NCBI GenBank assembly: GCA_032622095.1
Contig: CP136063.1
Span: 30,568,987 to 30,632,986 of the forward strand
Direction of reading: 5' to 3'
Length of the DNA: 64,000 bases
Source of the DNA: Siphonodentalium dalli
Taxonomy: Eukaryota > Mollusca > Scaphopoda > Gadilida > Siphonodentaliidae
Part shown: positions 32,280-43,757 of the stretch, one piece after another
Position numbering within the stretch: the stretch's first letter is position 1
Layout of the letters: every line of letters starts with the position of its first letter
Position numbers and translations under genes: made by a program
The notes under the pieces: generated by a model
Told to the model about the DNA's origin: nothing
Databases searched by the model: none
Seen by the model: the letters and a program-made list of their open reading frames with translations, nothing else

Positions 32280-33210
32280 GTTATGTCCCTGGCCCCGCCC
32301 ACATTTGACCCAGTGACCTGATTTGAACAAATCTGAACCCCAGTCACCCAAGGATCCTTCATACCAAATATGAACCCATATAGCCTGATGGTATTTGAGA
32401 AGAAGTCACTTTAAGAATACTATGGAGGGAAAGAGTTATGGCCCTGGCTTCGCAACTATTTCAAGTAAACTCATTTGAACAAATCTGAATGTGAGTCACC
32501 TAGGGAACATTCACACCAAATATGAAACCATTCGGTCTTATTGTTCTGAAGATGTTTAAAAGAATTACTATGGTGGGAAAGAGTTATGGCCCTGGCTTCG
32601 CAACTATTTGACCCAGTGACCGCATTTGAACAAATCTGAATGAGAATCACCTAGGGAACATCCACACCAAATATGAACCCATTTGGTATTATGGTTCCAG
32701 AGGAGAAGATGTTCAAATAATTGTTGTCGGACGGATGGACGGACAGACGATAGACGGACGAGGAGTGATGACTATAGCTCCGCCGGAGCACAGGTAGGGT
32801 GGCTGTTTGATAATTAAATCTCTTATCTCCGCCCCTATTTGAACAAACGTGAATCCCCATCTATGAGATCCATTCATTTGGTAATTTCAGACATTAGATT
32901 TTAAGAGTTGAACTGAACTGATTTTCCTAAAATGACCCCAAATCTGAAAAAATCTAAACCCAGTCACCGAAGGACCATCCATACCAAACATAATCTAAAT
33001 AGTCCAGATGGTTCTTGAGAAGAAATTGTTTTAAGAATTACTATGGAAGGAAAGAGTTATGGCCCTGACTTCTCACATATTTGACCTGATGAACTCATTT
33101 GAACAAATCTGAATGTGAGTCACCTGGGGAACATCCACACCTAAATATATAAACCCATTTGGTCTTTAATATGTATCTGGAGAAGAAAACAATGACAGAT
33201 GGATGGATGG
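32280..33210. repeat. Dispersed repeat with about 150-bp tandem cores
   Basis: Cores starting near 32283, 32437 and 32578, with another near 33050, share GAGTTATGGCCCTGGCTTCG, CATTTGAACAAATCTGAAT and CACCAAATATGAACCCAT. They are followed by GGACGG-type tracts and CTATAGCTCCGCCGGAG. The same family is at 35285-35820. Tandem cores of about 150-160 bp with a hairpin end resemble the bivalve 'pearl'/Helitron-like non-autonomous elements; that assignment is inference. Confidence 0.65.
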
Positions 33211-33239
33211 GAGAACAGTCTGACATAGAGACTGACAAA

Positions 33240-34770
33240 TTCAATCCAATATACCCCCCAAGTTTTCTTTGCAAAATCAGGGTATAATGAGTTCAACTGG
33301 ATACTGGTGGTTAAGAACATAATATTCGAACAGACAAGCGTGAACATAGTGTCTGACATTTGCAGAATGAGGTCCCCAAAGGGTGAATTTAATGACACAA
33401 TCCTGCAATGCGGGCTAGCATCACCAAATTCACCCTCTGGGGACCTCATTCTGTGTATGCCTCAACTGCTATGGGAGACATAGCATTAGATTGAAGTTCT
33501 CCAGTTAAAGTTGGTGATGTGCACCCATTGGGCACCTCAATTATGCATTTTATATTCACAAATTAGGGGATATAGAAACTAAACAGAAGGGCTAAAGTAA
33601 GTAAAAATGTCAATTTAAGTGCCTATATACTTCCCAGAAGATGAGGCCTAAGCAGAATGAGGACCCTGGCTAGTGTATTTGGTGATGCTAGACTGCTGTG
33701 CAGGGTAGCATAACTAAATTCACCCTCTGGGGACCTCATTCTGCAAATGCCAGATAGAAGACAAATTTAATCCAATATATACCCCCCCCCCCCCATTTTT
33801 CTTTGAATATTAGTCGTATGATTTCATCTGGATAAGTGGTGATTAAAACAATAATATGAAATGGCCAAACCTGAATTTAGTATGTCTGACATATACAGAA
33901 TTAGGTCCCAAAAATGTGGATTTAATGACAATATTCTGTAAGGCAGGCTAGCATCACCAAATTCATCCTCAATCTGATTAGGCCTCAATGGCCAATAAAA
34001 CCAAGGAACAGATTGAAGTCCTACAGTTGAAGTTGGTGATACACACCCATTGAGCACCTCAATTATGCATTTTATCTTCTGCAAATTAGGGGGACATTGA
34101 AACTGAACAGGTGGAAAAAGTGACTAAATCAAACTGTCAATTTGATACTTAGGATACTTCCAAGAAGATGAGGACTAAGCAGAATTAGGTCCCTGGCAGG
34201 TGTATGGTGTATTTGGTGATGCTAGCATGCTGTATGGAATAGCAACACTAAATTCACCATCTGGGGACCTCACTATGTAAATGTCAGACACACTATTTCC
34301 AGACTTGAAGAAATCAAAGCCATTCACAGTATCATTGAATGTCAGTCATTAAATTGCTACAGATATGTTTAGATTAGAATAATACATGTCATCTGGCCAG
34401 TTTATATAATTAACATATATGGCAAACTTTGTATTAAATTGAGAGGTGATATGGCTTGGAAGGGATGTTGGTTGATGGCAGGGTTGGCCCTGGGCCATAT
34501 GGGAGGGGGTGGGTGGGGGGAGGGTGGAATGTTTCCATAATTTCATTAAAGAGTAAAGTTTCATAACTCTGCAGATGTTATATATAATGGTGTCACTTTT
34601 TTTCAAATTTTAAAAAAAGTTTTTAAAAAAATTGTCCCAGAAGATGAGGCCTAAGCAGAATAAGGTAATTGAGGTGTATTTGGTGATGCTAGCCTGTTGT
34701 ATGGGGTAGCAACACTAAATTCACCATCTGGGGACTTCATTCTGCAAATGTCAGACACACTATGTCCAGG
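33240..34770. repeat. About 535-bp tandem units with an inverted GAGGTCCCCAGAGGGTGAAT hairpin
   Basis: Blocks beginning AATCCAATATA at 33243 and 33774 repeat in tandem. Each carries GAATGAGGTCCCCAGAGGGT and its inverted partner ACCCTCTGGGGACCTCATTC around a GATGCTAGC centre (33363-33452 is nearly perfect). Diverged arms recur at 33650-33750, 33895-33970, 34170-34275 and 34655-34750. The hairpin family also occurs at 39425-39620 and 56105-56200. A C13-14 run is near 33782. Confidence 0.7.
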
Positions 34771-35284
34771 CTTGGAGAAATGAACAATGGACTATTCCTT
34801 GTAGACTCTGGTAGTTGTTTAGCTAATGTCATGTCTTGTAATGACAGATGATAAACTGGTCTGAAGCAAGCAGTATTCAGCAAGAGGATCGGGCGACCAC
34901 ACTATGATAAATTGGCTTTTTCAATAATACAGGCTAGAGTGTCCTCTTAAAAATTAATAGTGCATAGCAAAGGGGTGTGAATTATAAAGGGCCATAACTC
35001 TGTTAAAATATATCGGATCAAACCCATATTTTAACTTGATCTGTATATAAGTGTCAAAAATTCATATACCAAATTTGGTGTTGATCAGATGAAAAATGTT
35101 TGAGTAATCCTGTCTTGGATGAATTCTATATCAAAACAAGAGTGGAAGGGGTTAAATAAACAATACCAAAATCCATACAGATGAAGAACATGCTAAGAAA
35201 AATCTAGGTAAGAAATATGAGGCTGTGATGTGTCCTAAACAAAAATTAAAGGTCAAAATGCAAAAATTAAATTTTTTGTTTTTA

Positions 35285-35820
35285 AAGTTATGTCCCTGGC
35301 TCTGCCCCTATTTGACCCAGTGACCCCATTTGAACAAATCTGAACCCCAGTCACCCAAGGTCCCTCAGTACCAAATATAAGCTAATTCGGCCCAACATTT
35401 TTGTAGAAGAAGTCATTGTAAGAATTACTATGAGTTATGGCCCTGGTTTCTCAACTAATTGACCGGGTGACTTCATTTGAACAAATCTGAACACCAGTCA
35501 CCAAAGGACCCTCCATACCAAATATTAGCTAAATCGGCACAATGGTTATGGACAAGAAGTTGTTGTAAGAATTACTGTGGAGGAATAGAATTATGGCCCT
35601 GGTTTCGCAACTATTTGACCCAGTGACCTCATTTGAACAAATCTGAATGAGAGTCACCTAGGGAACATCCACACCAAATATGAACCAATTTGGTATGATG
35701 GTTTCAGAGGAGAAGATGTTTTTTTAAAAAGTTTACGGACAGACGGACAGACGGACGGACGGACGGACGAGGAGTGATGACTATAGCTCCACCGGAGACT
35801 TTGTCTCAGGTGAGCTAATA
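35285..35820. repeat. Second copy of the GTTATGGCCCTGG repeat, with terminal hairpin
   Basis: Three cores of about 150 bp are followed by GACGGACGGACGGACG and CGAGGAGTGATGACTATAGC. The terminal hairpin runs TAGCTCC...(A/G)GGTGAGCTA to 35817. It is inserted in, or part of, the LTR element's 3' region. The hairpin end matches the TAGCTC...GAGCTA end of the element at 58380-58775. Confidence 0.65.
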
Positions 35821-35889
35821 AAAGGAATCTACTCTCTGTATATAATATGGTCAATAAAGTAATAATAGGACATTGAATTCTCTACTTAA

Positions 35890-36580
35890 CCTAGTTCGTT
35901 AGGATAGCAAGAATGGGTCTTGCTCGGTCAGCGATCAGTTATGTTTTGTCATACTGGGTCGCTAAGATTTTGTAAATATGTTATGAGTTTGTCTGATCCG
36001 GCCCGAGGAACTATTGCAGATGCGAGTTTCTCGTTCTGCTGGTCCTCCTTGGTATTGAGCTTGTCCTTTTCGCTGAGAAGAAGTCTTCATTCTCCTTGTC
36101 GGACAGCCTTACCCAACCAGATGCCGGCCTGGAAGCGAGCACATCGTTCCATATATTCTTTGTTTAATGCACTCAAGAGAGGAAACCGCTCCACAACTAT
36201 CTTGGGTAACGAGGTCACCCGACCCAGACTGACATGAGAAAGGAACCCCCATGAAGACTCCCTAGTCTGATGTACTGGTTCCATATATCATCTTTGTCAC
36301 CATAATCCGTCCGAACCAAGATCGATACGAGAAAAGAACCTCAAATGAAGACTTCCTAGTCTGATGTAGTGGTTCTCTATATCGTCTTTGCTGCCGCAAT
36401 CCGTCCGAACCATGACTAACACAGGAAAGGAATCCCGATGAAGACTCTTGGGTCTGATGTATTGATTCCCTGTATCCTCTATGCCACCGTAATTCGCAAA
36501 TCACAACGAATAGCAGAGGCACTAGTCTAGGCCCTGATGACGGTCGGCGTCTAACCGAAGATTTAAGCTGAGTGGAATCC
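35890..36580 (+). repeat. GC-richer 3' region with about 95-bp repeats
   Basis: At 36222-36500 three units share AAGACTCCCTAGTCTGATGT and TAATCCGTCCGAACCA. The base composition returns to that of gag-pol, so this is likely original LTR-element sequence rather than an inserted repeat. No long ORF or domain is visible. Confidence 0.6.
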
Positions 36581-36599
36581 TCAAGGGAGCATCATGTTG

Positions 36600-36890
36600 T
36601 ACATATGTATATTGCGCATTATTTCCTGTCCTACGGAGCATCCGAATAGACTCATTCTTCCACGGAGCATCCGAATAAACTCATTTCGTCCACGAAGCGT
36701 TCCGAGGAATCCAATTCTTCTACAGAGCATCTGAATCGACTCATTCCTCCATGGAGCCTCCAAATAAACTCATTTCGTCCACTGAGCGTTCCAGGGAATT
36801 CAACCCTTCTACGGAGCATCCGGAGGGACTCATTTCTTCTATGGAGCATCCGGGGTCTTTCATTTCTTCTCTTCAACGGAGCCTCCCGAT
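36600..36890 (+). repeat. About 33-bp repeats near the 3' LTR
   Basis: Eight or nine units of 28-33 bp follow the pattern TTC(T/C)NCGGAGCATCCGA and ACTCATTT(C/T). A short open frame (36751 on) reads repeated E-H-P-(E/G) and S-S motifs, which is a property of the repeat. Confidence 0.65.
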
Positions 36891-36952
36891 AAACTCACGT
36901 CTCCTACTAAATGTCTGGTTTATCTCATTCCACCGGATATGGAGCCAATTCT

Positions 36953-36966
36953 TCAAAGTGGGGGAA
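36953..36966 (+). promoter_or_regulatory. Polypurine tract
   Basis: AAAGTGGGGGAA directly precedes the TG of the 3' LTR, the usual place and composition for the plus-strand primer. Confidence 0.8.
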
Positions 36967-37197
36967 TGTAGCGGTTTTGGCCTCTTGTTCCACCGAGATC
37001 ATCCGGAAACCCACGGAGATGTATCTACACCACTCGGAACGACTCACGTGACCCGACTCTTCCCGAAGGTGACGTCATCCGGGAATTCACTTCACTTCAA
37101 CCACAGACTTCAAACCGACGACTTCGCTCCGCGCTCAAGACTTCTTTCATAGGTAATTTCATTAGATAACATCACTTATAAATCCTAATCATGTTAT
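36967..37197 (+). repeat. 3' LTR (231 bp)
   Basis: Same length as the 5' LTR with two substitutions. It is followed by AATAT, the target duplication. Confidence 0.9.
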
Positions 37198-38050
37198 AAT
37201 ATTCTGGGGACTATTTTCTGCAAATGCATTCATCAACTATTTACTAACTTAAAAAAAGAGGGGGGGGGGGGGGCGTTAGAATGGTGTACGTATACCAAGC
37301 ATTTACAATTACATGTACATACCACTAGCGGTTTGTGAGCGATACTGGTAATTATTCATAACGGTATATACAGATATTGTGCGGCATATTACAAATGTAT
37401 ATGGCACAACATAGGGACAACTGAAATGAAAATGCGACTTATATACTTTCTGAAATATTTCAAACATGAAGTCCTGGTCGTTAGTCAGAACTATTCAATC
37501 TGTTTTGGAGGGAAAATATATGTGTGAAAAGTTACTAAACATAACATTGGTATTTGTATTTTCGCGGTTCGACATACATGTACCCGGTATACGTTTCCGT
37601 ATTTTTGGAGAGAGACAGCTCAAGCAGTGAGTGCAACTCGCTCGGTTAAACTCTGGCTAGAGATGTTCCCCTTTTTACCTGTTTTAACGCACCAACCAAA
37701 CTGCGTTTTAGCAGCATCATATTGATACTTCCGGGAATGATTAAGATGTTCCATCTTTGGTGATAAATATTTTATTTAATGTACCGGGTATTGTTCAAGG
37801 TATTCCGCATTGCATAAGAGATTTATTAACCGTTATGACCGACATCGACCGCCGTAGTAAGTTTTCACACATAATCACCATCGCCGTGTCGACAAAAGGC
37901 AACACTTTGTCAGAACACAAGCGATGATTTTGATTTGGTTGAGGGTGACCGGAGAATATGGTAGCCTAATTATGATGCGCAAATTAGCGCTTCTAGTTTA
38001 TTATCGAAAAACAGCCATAGAATTGAATATTTCTCAAACCAGTTGGTGGT

Positions 38051-38072
38051 GGGGGGGGGGGGGGGGGGGGGG
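38051..38072. repeat. G homopolymer (about 22 nt)
   Basis: Poly-G run just outside the right arm of the split TIR element. A likely site of length error or polymorphism. Confidence 0.8.
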
Positions 38073-38196
38073 ATTTTTTTCAGGGCACGTATGCCGGGTC
38101 GATGTGTGGTCGATGGGACCAACAAATTTTTTCCGCAACTCAAATTTTTTTTTCCTGCATGTTTTTTTTACTGTTTTTGCAATGAGTTTGGCTTAA

Positions 38197-38426
38197 AGGT
38201 ACTCAGTCCGATCAGACGCTAAATTACTATTTCTTTGGCTTAGGAGTTATTAAGTGGTTTAAACAGAAAACTCGAGTGGAAACAATGTAAATAACTAACT
38301 TGAAAAATCTATATATCTGATCACGCTGAGCTTTGACAGGTAGGTTCCTTGACTCGATTCAAATATATTTTAATCCCGAAGCCAAAGAAATAGTAATTTA
38401 GGAGCGTCTGATCGGACTGAGTACCT
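38197..38426. mobile_element. TIR MITE with TTAA flanks (230 bp)
   Basis: Long arms of about 50 bp start AGGTACTCAGTCCGATCAGA and are inverted at the right end. TTAA lies at 38193-38196 and 38427-38430. A diverged, reverse-oriented partial copy is at about 39825-39950 (CTGATTTGACGCCCCCTAAA...), and another short match is at 47320-47360 (GCCCAGTCCGATCTGAC). Non-autonomous; superfamily ambiguous between piggyBac (TTAA) and Tc1/mariner (TA). Confidence 0.7.
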
Positions 38427-38430
38427 TTAA

Positions 38431-39420
38431 AACACCTTAGAATAAGATAAGAGAAATAATGTAATTCTAGCTGCTAAACTGGCTGCAGGCAGTTATCGTG
38501 TTGTATTTTGTTGCAAATTTTGAAATCCAAGATGGCCGCTGGCAGCCATGTTTTTTTTTTAGCCGAATGACCCCAAAATGACACATTCCTATTCACATGT
38601 TATGTTAACATCCATGAATGCACAGAAATTCATACACAGCTGTTTACAGTGAATTCCCCCCCCAACCCTCACAAGTCTCTGTTTTAGTGATAAAAGGGGG
38701 GGTTGGGTGTCCAAATATGGTCGAAAAAACTGCCGAAAACAGAAAAACAATTTGGATGTGGGGATGAGTGAGTCCCAACTAGGGTCGAAAAGTAAAAATC
38801 AGCATACGTCCCTGAATTATTTTCCGAGCTCACCCCCTTATCCAGTTAGGATTCTCTCTTAACCAAAATATGGTAATACAGACCAAATAAGGAATTTACT
38901 ATGATAGTATTGTGAGTTGTAAGTTGTTGATGCACCAAATACAAATCTAAATATTAGGAAATGATGCATTATCGTGACTCTGCTTATAAACAATTCACTG
39001 CTTGTTTTGCTCGACTTGCATTTTCTCTGACACAAAGCGTGTTTTGTGAATAATATCACATTCATATAATAATTATGCTATACGGTACTATATAATAGTA
39101 TCTTCTTGAGGAAATTATCATAATTTGATAAATGTTATTTCTAAACTATAACCTAAATGAAGGCCGCCCGCCCCGAAGTCATGAAGAATGTGATTACTAA
39201 CACCCCCACCCATGATGGGTATTTCACCTGTCATCAAACCATGATACATGTATGACATGCCTGCAATAATGTTTTCTTTGTTTGAAATCCTATATATGTC
39301 GTGGCCAGTACATTGAAAAGATTTATATCCAGAACAATATGTGATATTTTAAGTAAATCTATAGATGTACATGTCATTTCATATACTAGTGCATGTCCAA
39401 GCCTTGAAATGGTGTGCCTG
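38431..39420. other. Dispersed repeat remnant, no gene
   Basis: The phrase GCCGAATGACCCCAAAATGA with 'aagatggccgc' before it (38525-38600) matches the two-core repeat at 58380-58730. The rest is unassigned AT-rich DNA. Confidence 0.5.
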
Positions 39421-39424
39421 TCAT

Positions 39425-39620
39425 TTGCAGAATGAGGTCCCCAGAGGAATTTAGTGATGGTATCCCGCACAGTGGGCTAGCATCACCAAATACACCCTCT
39501 GGAGAGCTCATGCTGCTTACACCTCAGCAGGAGGTTCACAGAGGGTGAATTTGGTGATGCTAGCCCACTATGTGGGGTACCATAACTAAATTCTTTCTCT
39601 GGGGACCTCATTCTGCAAAT
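39425..39620. repeat. GAGGTCCCCAGAGGGT hairpin family, two nested palindromes
   Basis: Inverted arms CATTTGCAGAATGAGGTCCC and its complement bound the segment. Inside are a second inverted pair and central TGCTAGCCCAC motifs. It is the same family as 33240-34770. Confidence 0.7.
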
Positions 39621-42280
39621 GACAGACACACTATTTCAAGGCTTGTTGGTATCATTTTATAAGACCTGTATGTTATATTTTATAGAGGACGGTCAGCTAG
39701 AAGTCTTGCTGTGGAAGTAACTTGACTGGAAGACATACACTGGACCTAAGTTGGAACTTGGATGTATTCAATTTACAACTGTACATGTAAGTTTTTATAT
39801 AAATACGCATCACTTAGAAGATGTATAATCTGATTTGACGCCCCCTAAATAACTATTTCTTCAGCTTCGGGTTTAAATAATATTTTATTTGAGTTGAGGA
39901 TTCTATCCCTCAAAGCTCTGAGTTATCAAATCTGTTAATTTTATCCACCTCGATTATTTGTCAGCCTACCAAACATTCCACTGACTTCTTCTAGAAATAT
40001 GCAGATATACAAGATATTGAGAGGTCTCACAAGGTCATCGCAAATCAATTTCGGAAGATAACATTATGAAAAGTAATGTTGGATGACTATTGGCTTTCGG
40101 TGTAAATTTCCGTTGTTGTTCATGTTGTAACTGGATGATCCGGGGATAATCAGATCAGATTGTGCACCTTTAACAAAAAGCATTATGTTGTATGTTTGTT
40201 GAATTTATGTCTAAATTCCCTACCTATGGAAAAGAGTCCAAGCAAATAATGTCTAGCAGATTGTGTACTAATATAATACCTGTGAATGGTAACTGGAGAT
40301 TAAAAAAACAGGGGCAATGGGGGGGGGGGTGTGAATAATCACTGCATTTTGCACTTTAATTCACAGAATACTGATGACACTATATAAACCATAGCCTTAT
40401 AAATGGCCTGGTAAATATCCAATAACCTGATGTGCTTTTAAAGACAAATTAAAGTGATGTGAAATAATCCAGTGAGGTGTTCCCGGACCTGCTGATGGAA
40501 TAATAAACAATCATGCCAAAATAAGTTATCCAAATAGTCAGAAAACAACAATTAAAGTCAGTGACTAGTATAATAGTAGTGGGACAATCATTTCAGTAAT
40601 GTTTATACTCAATAAGGTGCCCTGAATAAAGTAGTAAATGTTTACATTTGTGCGTGGTTCAACCATTGTATTCTCTGAAATGCTACAGTGGATATGGTTG
40701 GAATTTTAGTTCTTAATCTCAGGTTTTTGCTACATATTTCTAGTGGGGATAGTGTTTGGATACTAACTGATTGTTTATATGCACCCATATATGCCTGTTT
40801 AAAAAAGGGGATGTATTATGCTGCATGTCTGTCTGTTAGTTCGCTTTTGGATTCCAGATGTCAGATGATAACTTTAGATAGTCTCAACTGAGTTGAATGA
40901 AATTTGAAATGTGTGTGTTTTAATGTACAAAATACAGGTCAAGTTTGAGTTTTGGTTCAGCACGTCAATTTCACCAGAGTTAAAGGCCTTTTGTTGGAAT
41001 TGCCATGGGCATATTTTGCCATGCCCTAACAATGCTTTTAATATTCAATGAAATAAGTCTGCAATATATGTCTTTAAATCTGACTTTTCCTAAACATAAT
41101 ATTTTATGCATTTCTTTTCAGAGTATGTTCGTTCACTGGCATTGGAAACTTTAGTACCAGAATGTGCACAGCATACAGAGGAGGCATGTGTGTTATCTGT
41201 GCAGATACAATATATGTGTTATTCGTCAACTTTTCATTCATAAATATTGCACCACAATATACAAGTGTGGTGCAGCCTGTGGGAAGTTAGTAACATGCTA
41301 TGCTGTCAAGTGCTGCTATATTCATCAGATGCCAATATAAAGGAGTTTGCTGATCTTTAAATTTCTACTGCATGACAGGTGTAAAAACAGATGAGCTGTC
41401 ATTCTTGGAAATGTTCAATATAAGAAGGGTGTGATGAACTATATATTAAGTGTTAATTCATTGCAATTGTTGCAATGGTGAGGTGTGCACAGACATCAGG
41501 AATATACACTGCTGTGGAAGAATGGCTAGGATGACAATTATTCCTGCTGGATATGTTTGAATTAAAGTTTAAATTTCAAAATCTCACTGTGTCTTCATTG
41601 ATGTTTATCTTAAAACTTCATTCAACATTGATGCAACCAATTATGTCATTTGGACAATTTACTTTATCTTCGACTCTTAATTTTGGTTGCTTATGATTCA
41701 TGAATGGGGTGGCCCTCACATGTGCAGGCAAATTACATGCCTCAATTTAAGGTTACTGACAGCACTTAAATGGTAGAATAGTCCTCAGAGGTTTGTGATT
41801 TCGGGAAATTTTACATGTAATTTGCCACATCTTGCAGCATCTTGTGGAATTTAGTTCTATGCCAGCATGCACACATGAAAAATTAATCACAAAATTATGT
41901 GAGAAACACTTGACTGTTTGCGTACCAACTGTTTCTATCATAATAATTTCAGGACTGTGTAAACAGTATATAAGTGATAACTGTAAACAAAAAAATTACA
42001 TGGTCACCGTTTATTTTCTGTTTACTTGGCAACCAACATTATTATGGTAGAAACCATCAAAAATAATGGGTTTTTGTATAATTTAAGATTTCACCAATTG
42101 GCAAAAAGAACCCATATACATGTACATGTATGTTTGTGTGAGGGTATGAAAGGCATAATATAGAAATTTAATAGCCTGTAGTATGCAAGTGATCAGCTGA
42201 ATTTTTGTACTGGAAATGGAATCTGGTGGCATCTGTTTCAGACTGTCTAAAGCCTTTTTTATAATTAGCCCTTTAATATA
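39621..42280. other. Non-coding, one MITE fragment
   Basis: Apart from the diverged MITE fragment at about 39825-39950 I see nothing. Open stretches are short and without domains. Confidence 0.4.
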
Positions 42281-42284
42281 TCAA

Positions 42285-42355
42285 TGGATTGGTAATTATA
42301 ATAAAAATCAATTTATGACTTGAGTCATAAATTAATTTTCATTATAATTTTACAT
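42285..42355. repeat. AT-rich perfect-looking hairpin
   Basis: ATCAATTTATGACT and AGTCATAAATTAAT face each other around TG at the centre, with arms extending about 28 bp on each side (ATTATAAT at the ends). Confidence 0.7.
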
Positions 42356-42514
42356 GTCGAACTTGGAAAACCAAATTCATTCATGTGTTGCATATATTTT
42401 GTTGAGTATGGATATGGTACAATAAATGGGTGGATTTAGTGTACAGTACCCTTAAAGGTTGCATAAGTATGTTGTATGGCACATTTATCAATAAATTGTG
42501 CAAAAAAGAAACTT

Positions 42515-42890
42515 TTTTGTCAAAACCAAAATTGGTTTTTATCAAAACCAAAATTGGTTTCATATATAAAACCAGTTTGGGTTTTGATCAAAACCAGTTG
42601 GCGCTTGGTATTTGGTTTTGATCAAAACCTAATTTGGTTACATATATGGGACAAAAGTTCAATACCAATTTTGGTTTTGATCAAAACCAGTTGGCGCTTG
42701 GTATTTGGTTTTGATCAAATCCTAATGGTTACATATATGGGACAAAAGTTCAAAACCAATTTTGGTTTTGATCGAAACCAAATATTCATACAATTTGGTT
42801 TTGATCAAAACCAGTTGGCGCTTGGTATTTGGTTTTGATCAAAACCTAATTTGGTTACATATATGGGACAAAGTTCAAAACCAAATTTGG
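42515..42890. repeat. Tandem array of GGTTTTGATCAAAACC palindromes
   Basis: Units of roughly 90-120 bp each combine GGTTTTGATCAAAACC, CAGTTGGCGCTTGGTATTTG and TACATATATGGGACAAA. The 16-bp palindrome also occurs at 14465-14480. Confidence 0.75.
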
Positions 42891-42899
42891 TATTTTAAA

Positions 42900-43757
42900 A
42901 AACCAAAACGTTTAAGAGTGTAACTGTACTAGTGTAAGTAGTGTTGAAATTGTTGACTTAGTTTAGTTTATAGTACTAGTATAGTGACCATAAACTATTT
43001 TTTCTAAATTTTTCTTCAGGTTGTCTGTTGAAGACGAAGAGCATGGGACTGCGGTGGAGTCCGGACTCGCGAACTGGGTGGAAAGATATATAACGGATCG
43101 CGTTGACAATCGTCTCCAGCTCGGAAAAACGGGAACAAAAACTAATTTACACAAAAAAAACAGCAGAACTCGGCTACCTTCACAATTTGTCGGATTTGTA
43201 TCTGCACAATTTAGTATACGTCTTTCTCATATCAACATATATACTCATATATACTCATTGGTGCGTTTTTGATCATTTGGCATTTGAACTTTTGAAGGCA
43301 AAATCACACTCCACACAATGCATTTAAGAACCGTGAATGAAATACAATAGAAGGAATATGTACCATATAACAACGTGTTGATGATTCCGATGCGAAACTG
43401 TCAAACCACAATCCATAGTCTGTTTATGCCAGTTAAGAAAATCACAACCGCATCCCTGCCATCCCAGAGTATTGTATTAATTGCCCACCATAATGATTGA
43501 CACTAGACTCATCTTTGAAATAGAAATGGTATATCCAACCAATGTGTTGTGCATTTAAAAATAAAATACAAAATCTCTATCCATGACTTCGTTTTCGTCT
43601 TATTAACCCTTTCATGACCCCACCCCCGTTATTACAACATCAGCATCTCTGTCCAGCGAAGAGAAGAGGGATTTGTTACGAGTTGACTGGTTGAATGTCA
43701 ACCATATCAACATGGCGATGATGATGAAAAGTAAATTCTCAAATGCTAAAGGGCTGA
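42900..43757. other. Non-coding with one possible exon
   Basis: At 43020-43150 an open stretch after a plausible acceptor (AATTTTTCTTCAG) reads V-E-D-E-E-H-G-T-A-V-E-S-G-L-A-N-W. It is GC-richer than its surroundings but unrecognised. At 43602 TTAACCCTTTCATGACC looks like a piggyBac-type left end without a partner. Confidence 0.3.

Larger units (their letters stand above)
19744..37197 (+). mobile_element. Ty3/gypsy-type LTR retrotransposon carrying a TatD nuclease ORF
   Basis: Complete by structure: two 231-bp LTRs, target duplication AATAT (19739-19743 and 37198-37202), primer-binding site, gag, pol, extra ORF, purine tract. At 17.45 kb it is about three times the usual length. Part of the excess is a 2.2 kb leader and a 6 kb 3' region full of dispersed repeats. 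Domain order in pol (protease, RT, RNase H) is Ty3/gypsy-like, but no integrase core is present. The LTRs are over 99% identical, so insertion was recent. Mobilisation would need integrase supplied by a relative, or another route. Confidence 0.85.
19609..37966. mobile_element. TIR element (about 0.9 kb) split by the LTR retrotransposon
   Basis: About 128 bp at 19609-19736 is repeated inverted at 37837-37966. Outer ends are GGCTACCATATTGTCCGG and its near complement, each bordered by TA. The arms contain GTGTTCTGACAAAGTGTTGCC and other well-conserved blocks. Removing 19744-37202 (LTR element plus one target copy) leaves about 0.9 kb, consistent with a non-autonomous Tc1/mariner-style or unclassified TIR element. 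The spacer (37203-37836) shows no gene and includes a G run at 37260-37273. Confidence 0.7.

Noticed and set aside
31008-36966. An envelope gene in the long 3' region
   Set aside because: No ORF with signal peptide, membrane segment or cleavage site; the region is repeats and short frames.
36751-37152. Open frame running into the 3' LTR
   Set aside because: It is built from 33-bp repeats and LTR sequence; the same LTR stretch is open in the 5' LTR without any upstream protein.
43602-43640. piggyBac-type left end TTAACCCTTTCATGACC
   Set aside because: No inverted partner with TTAA was found downstream or upstream.
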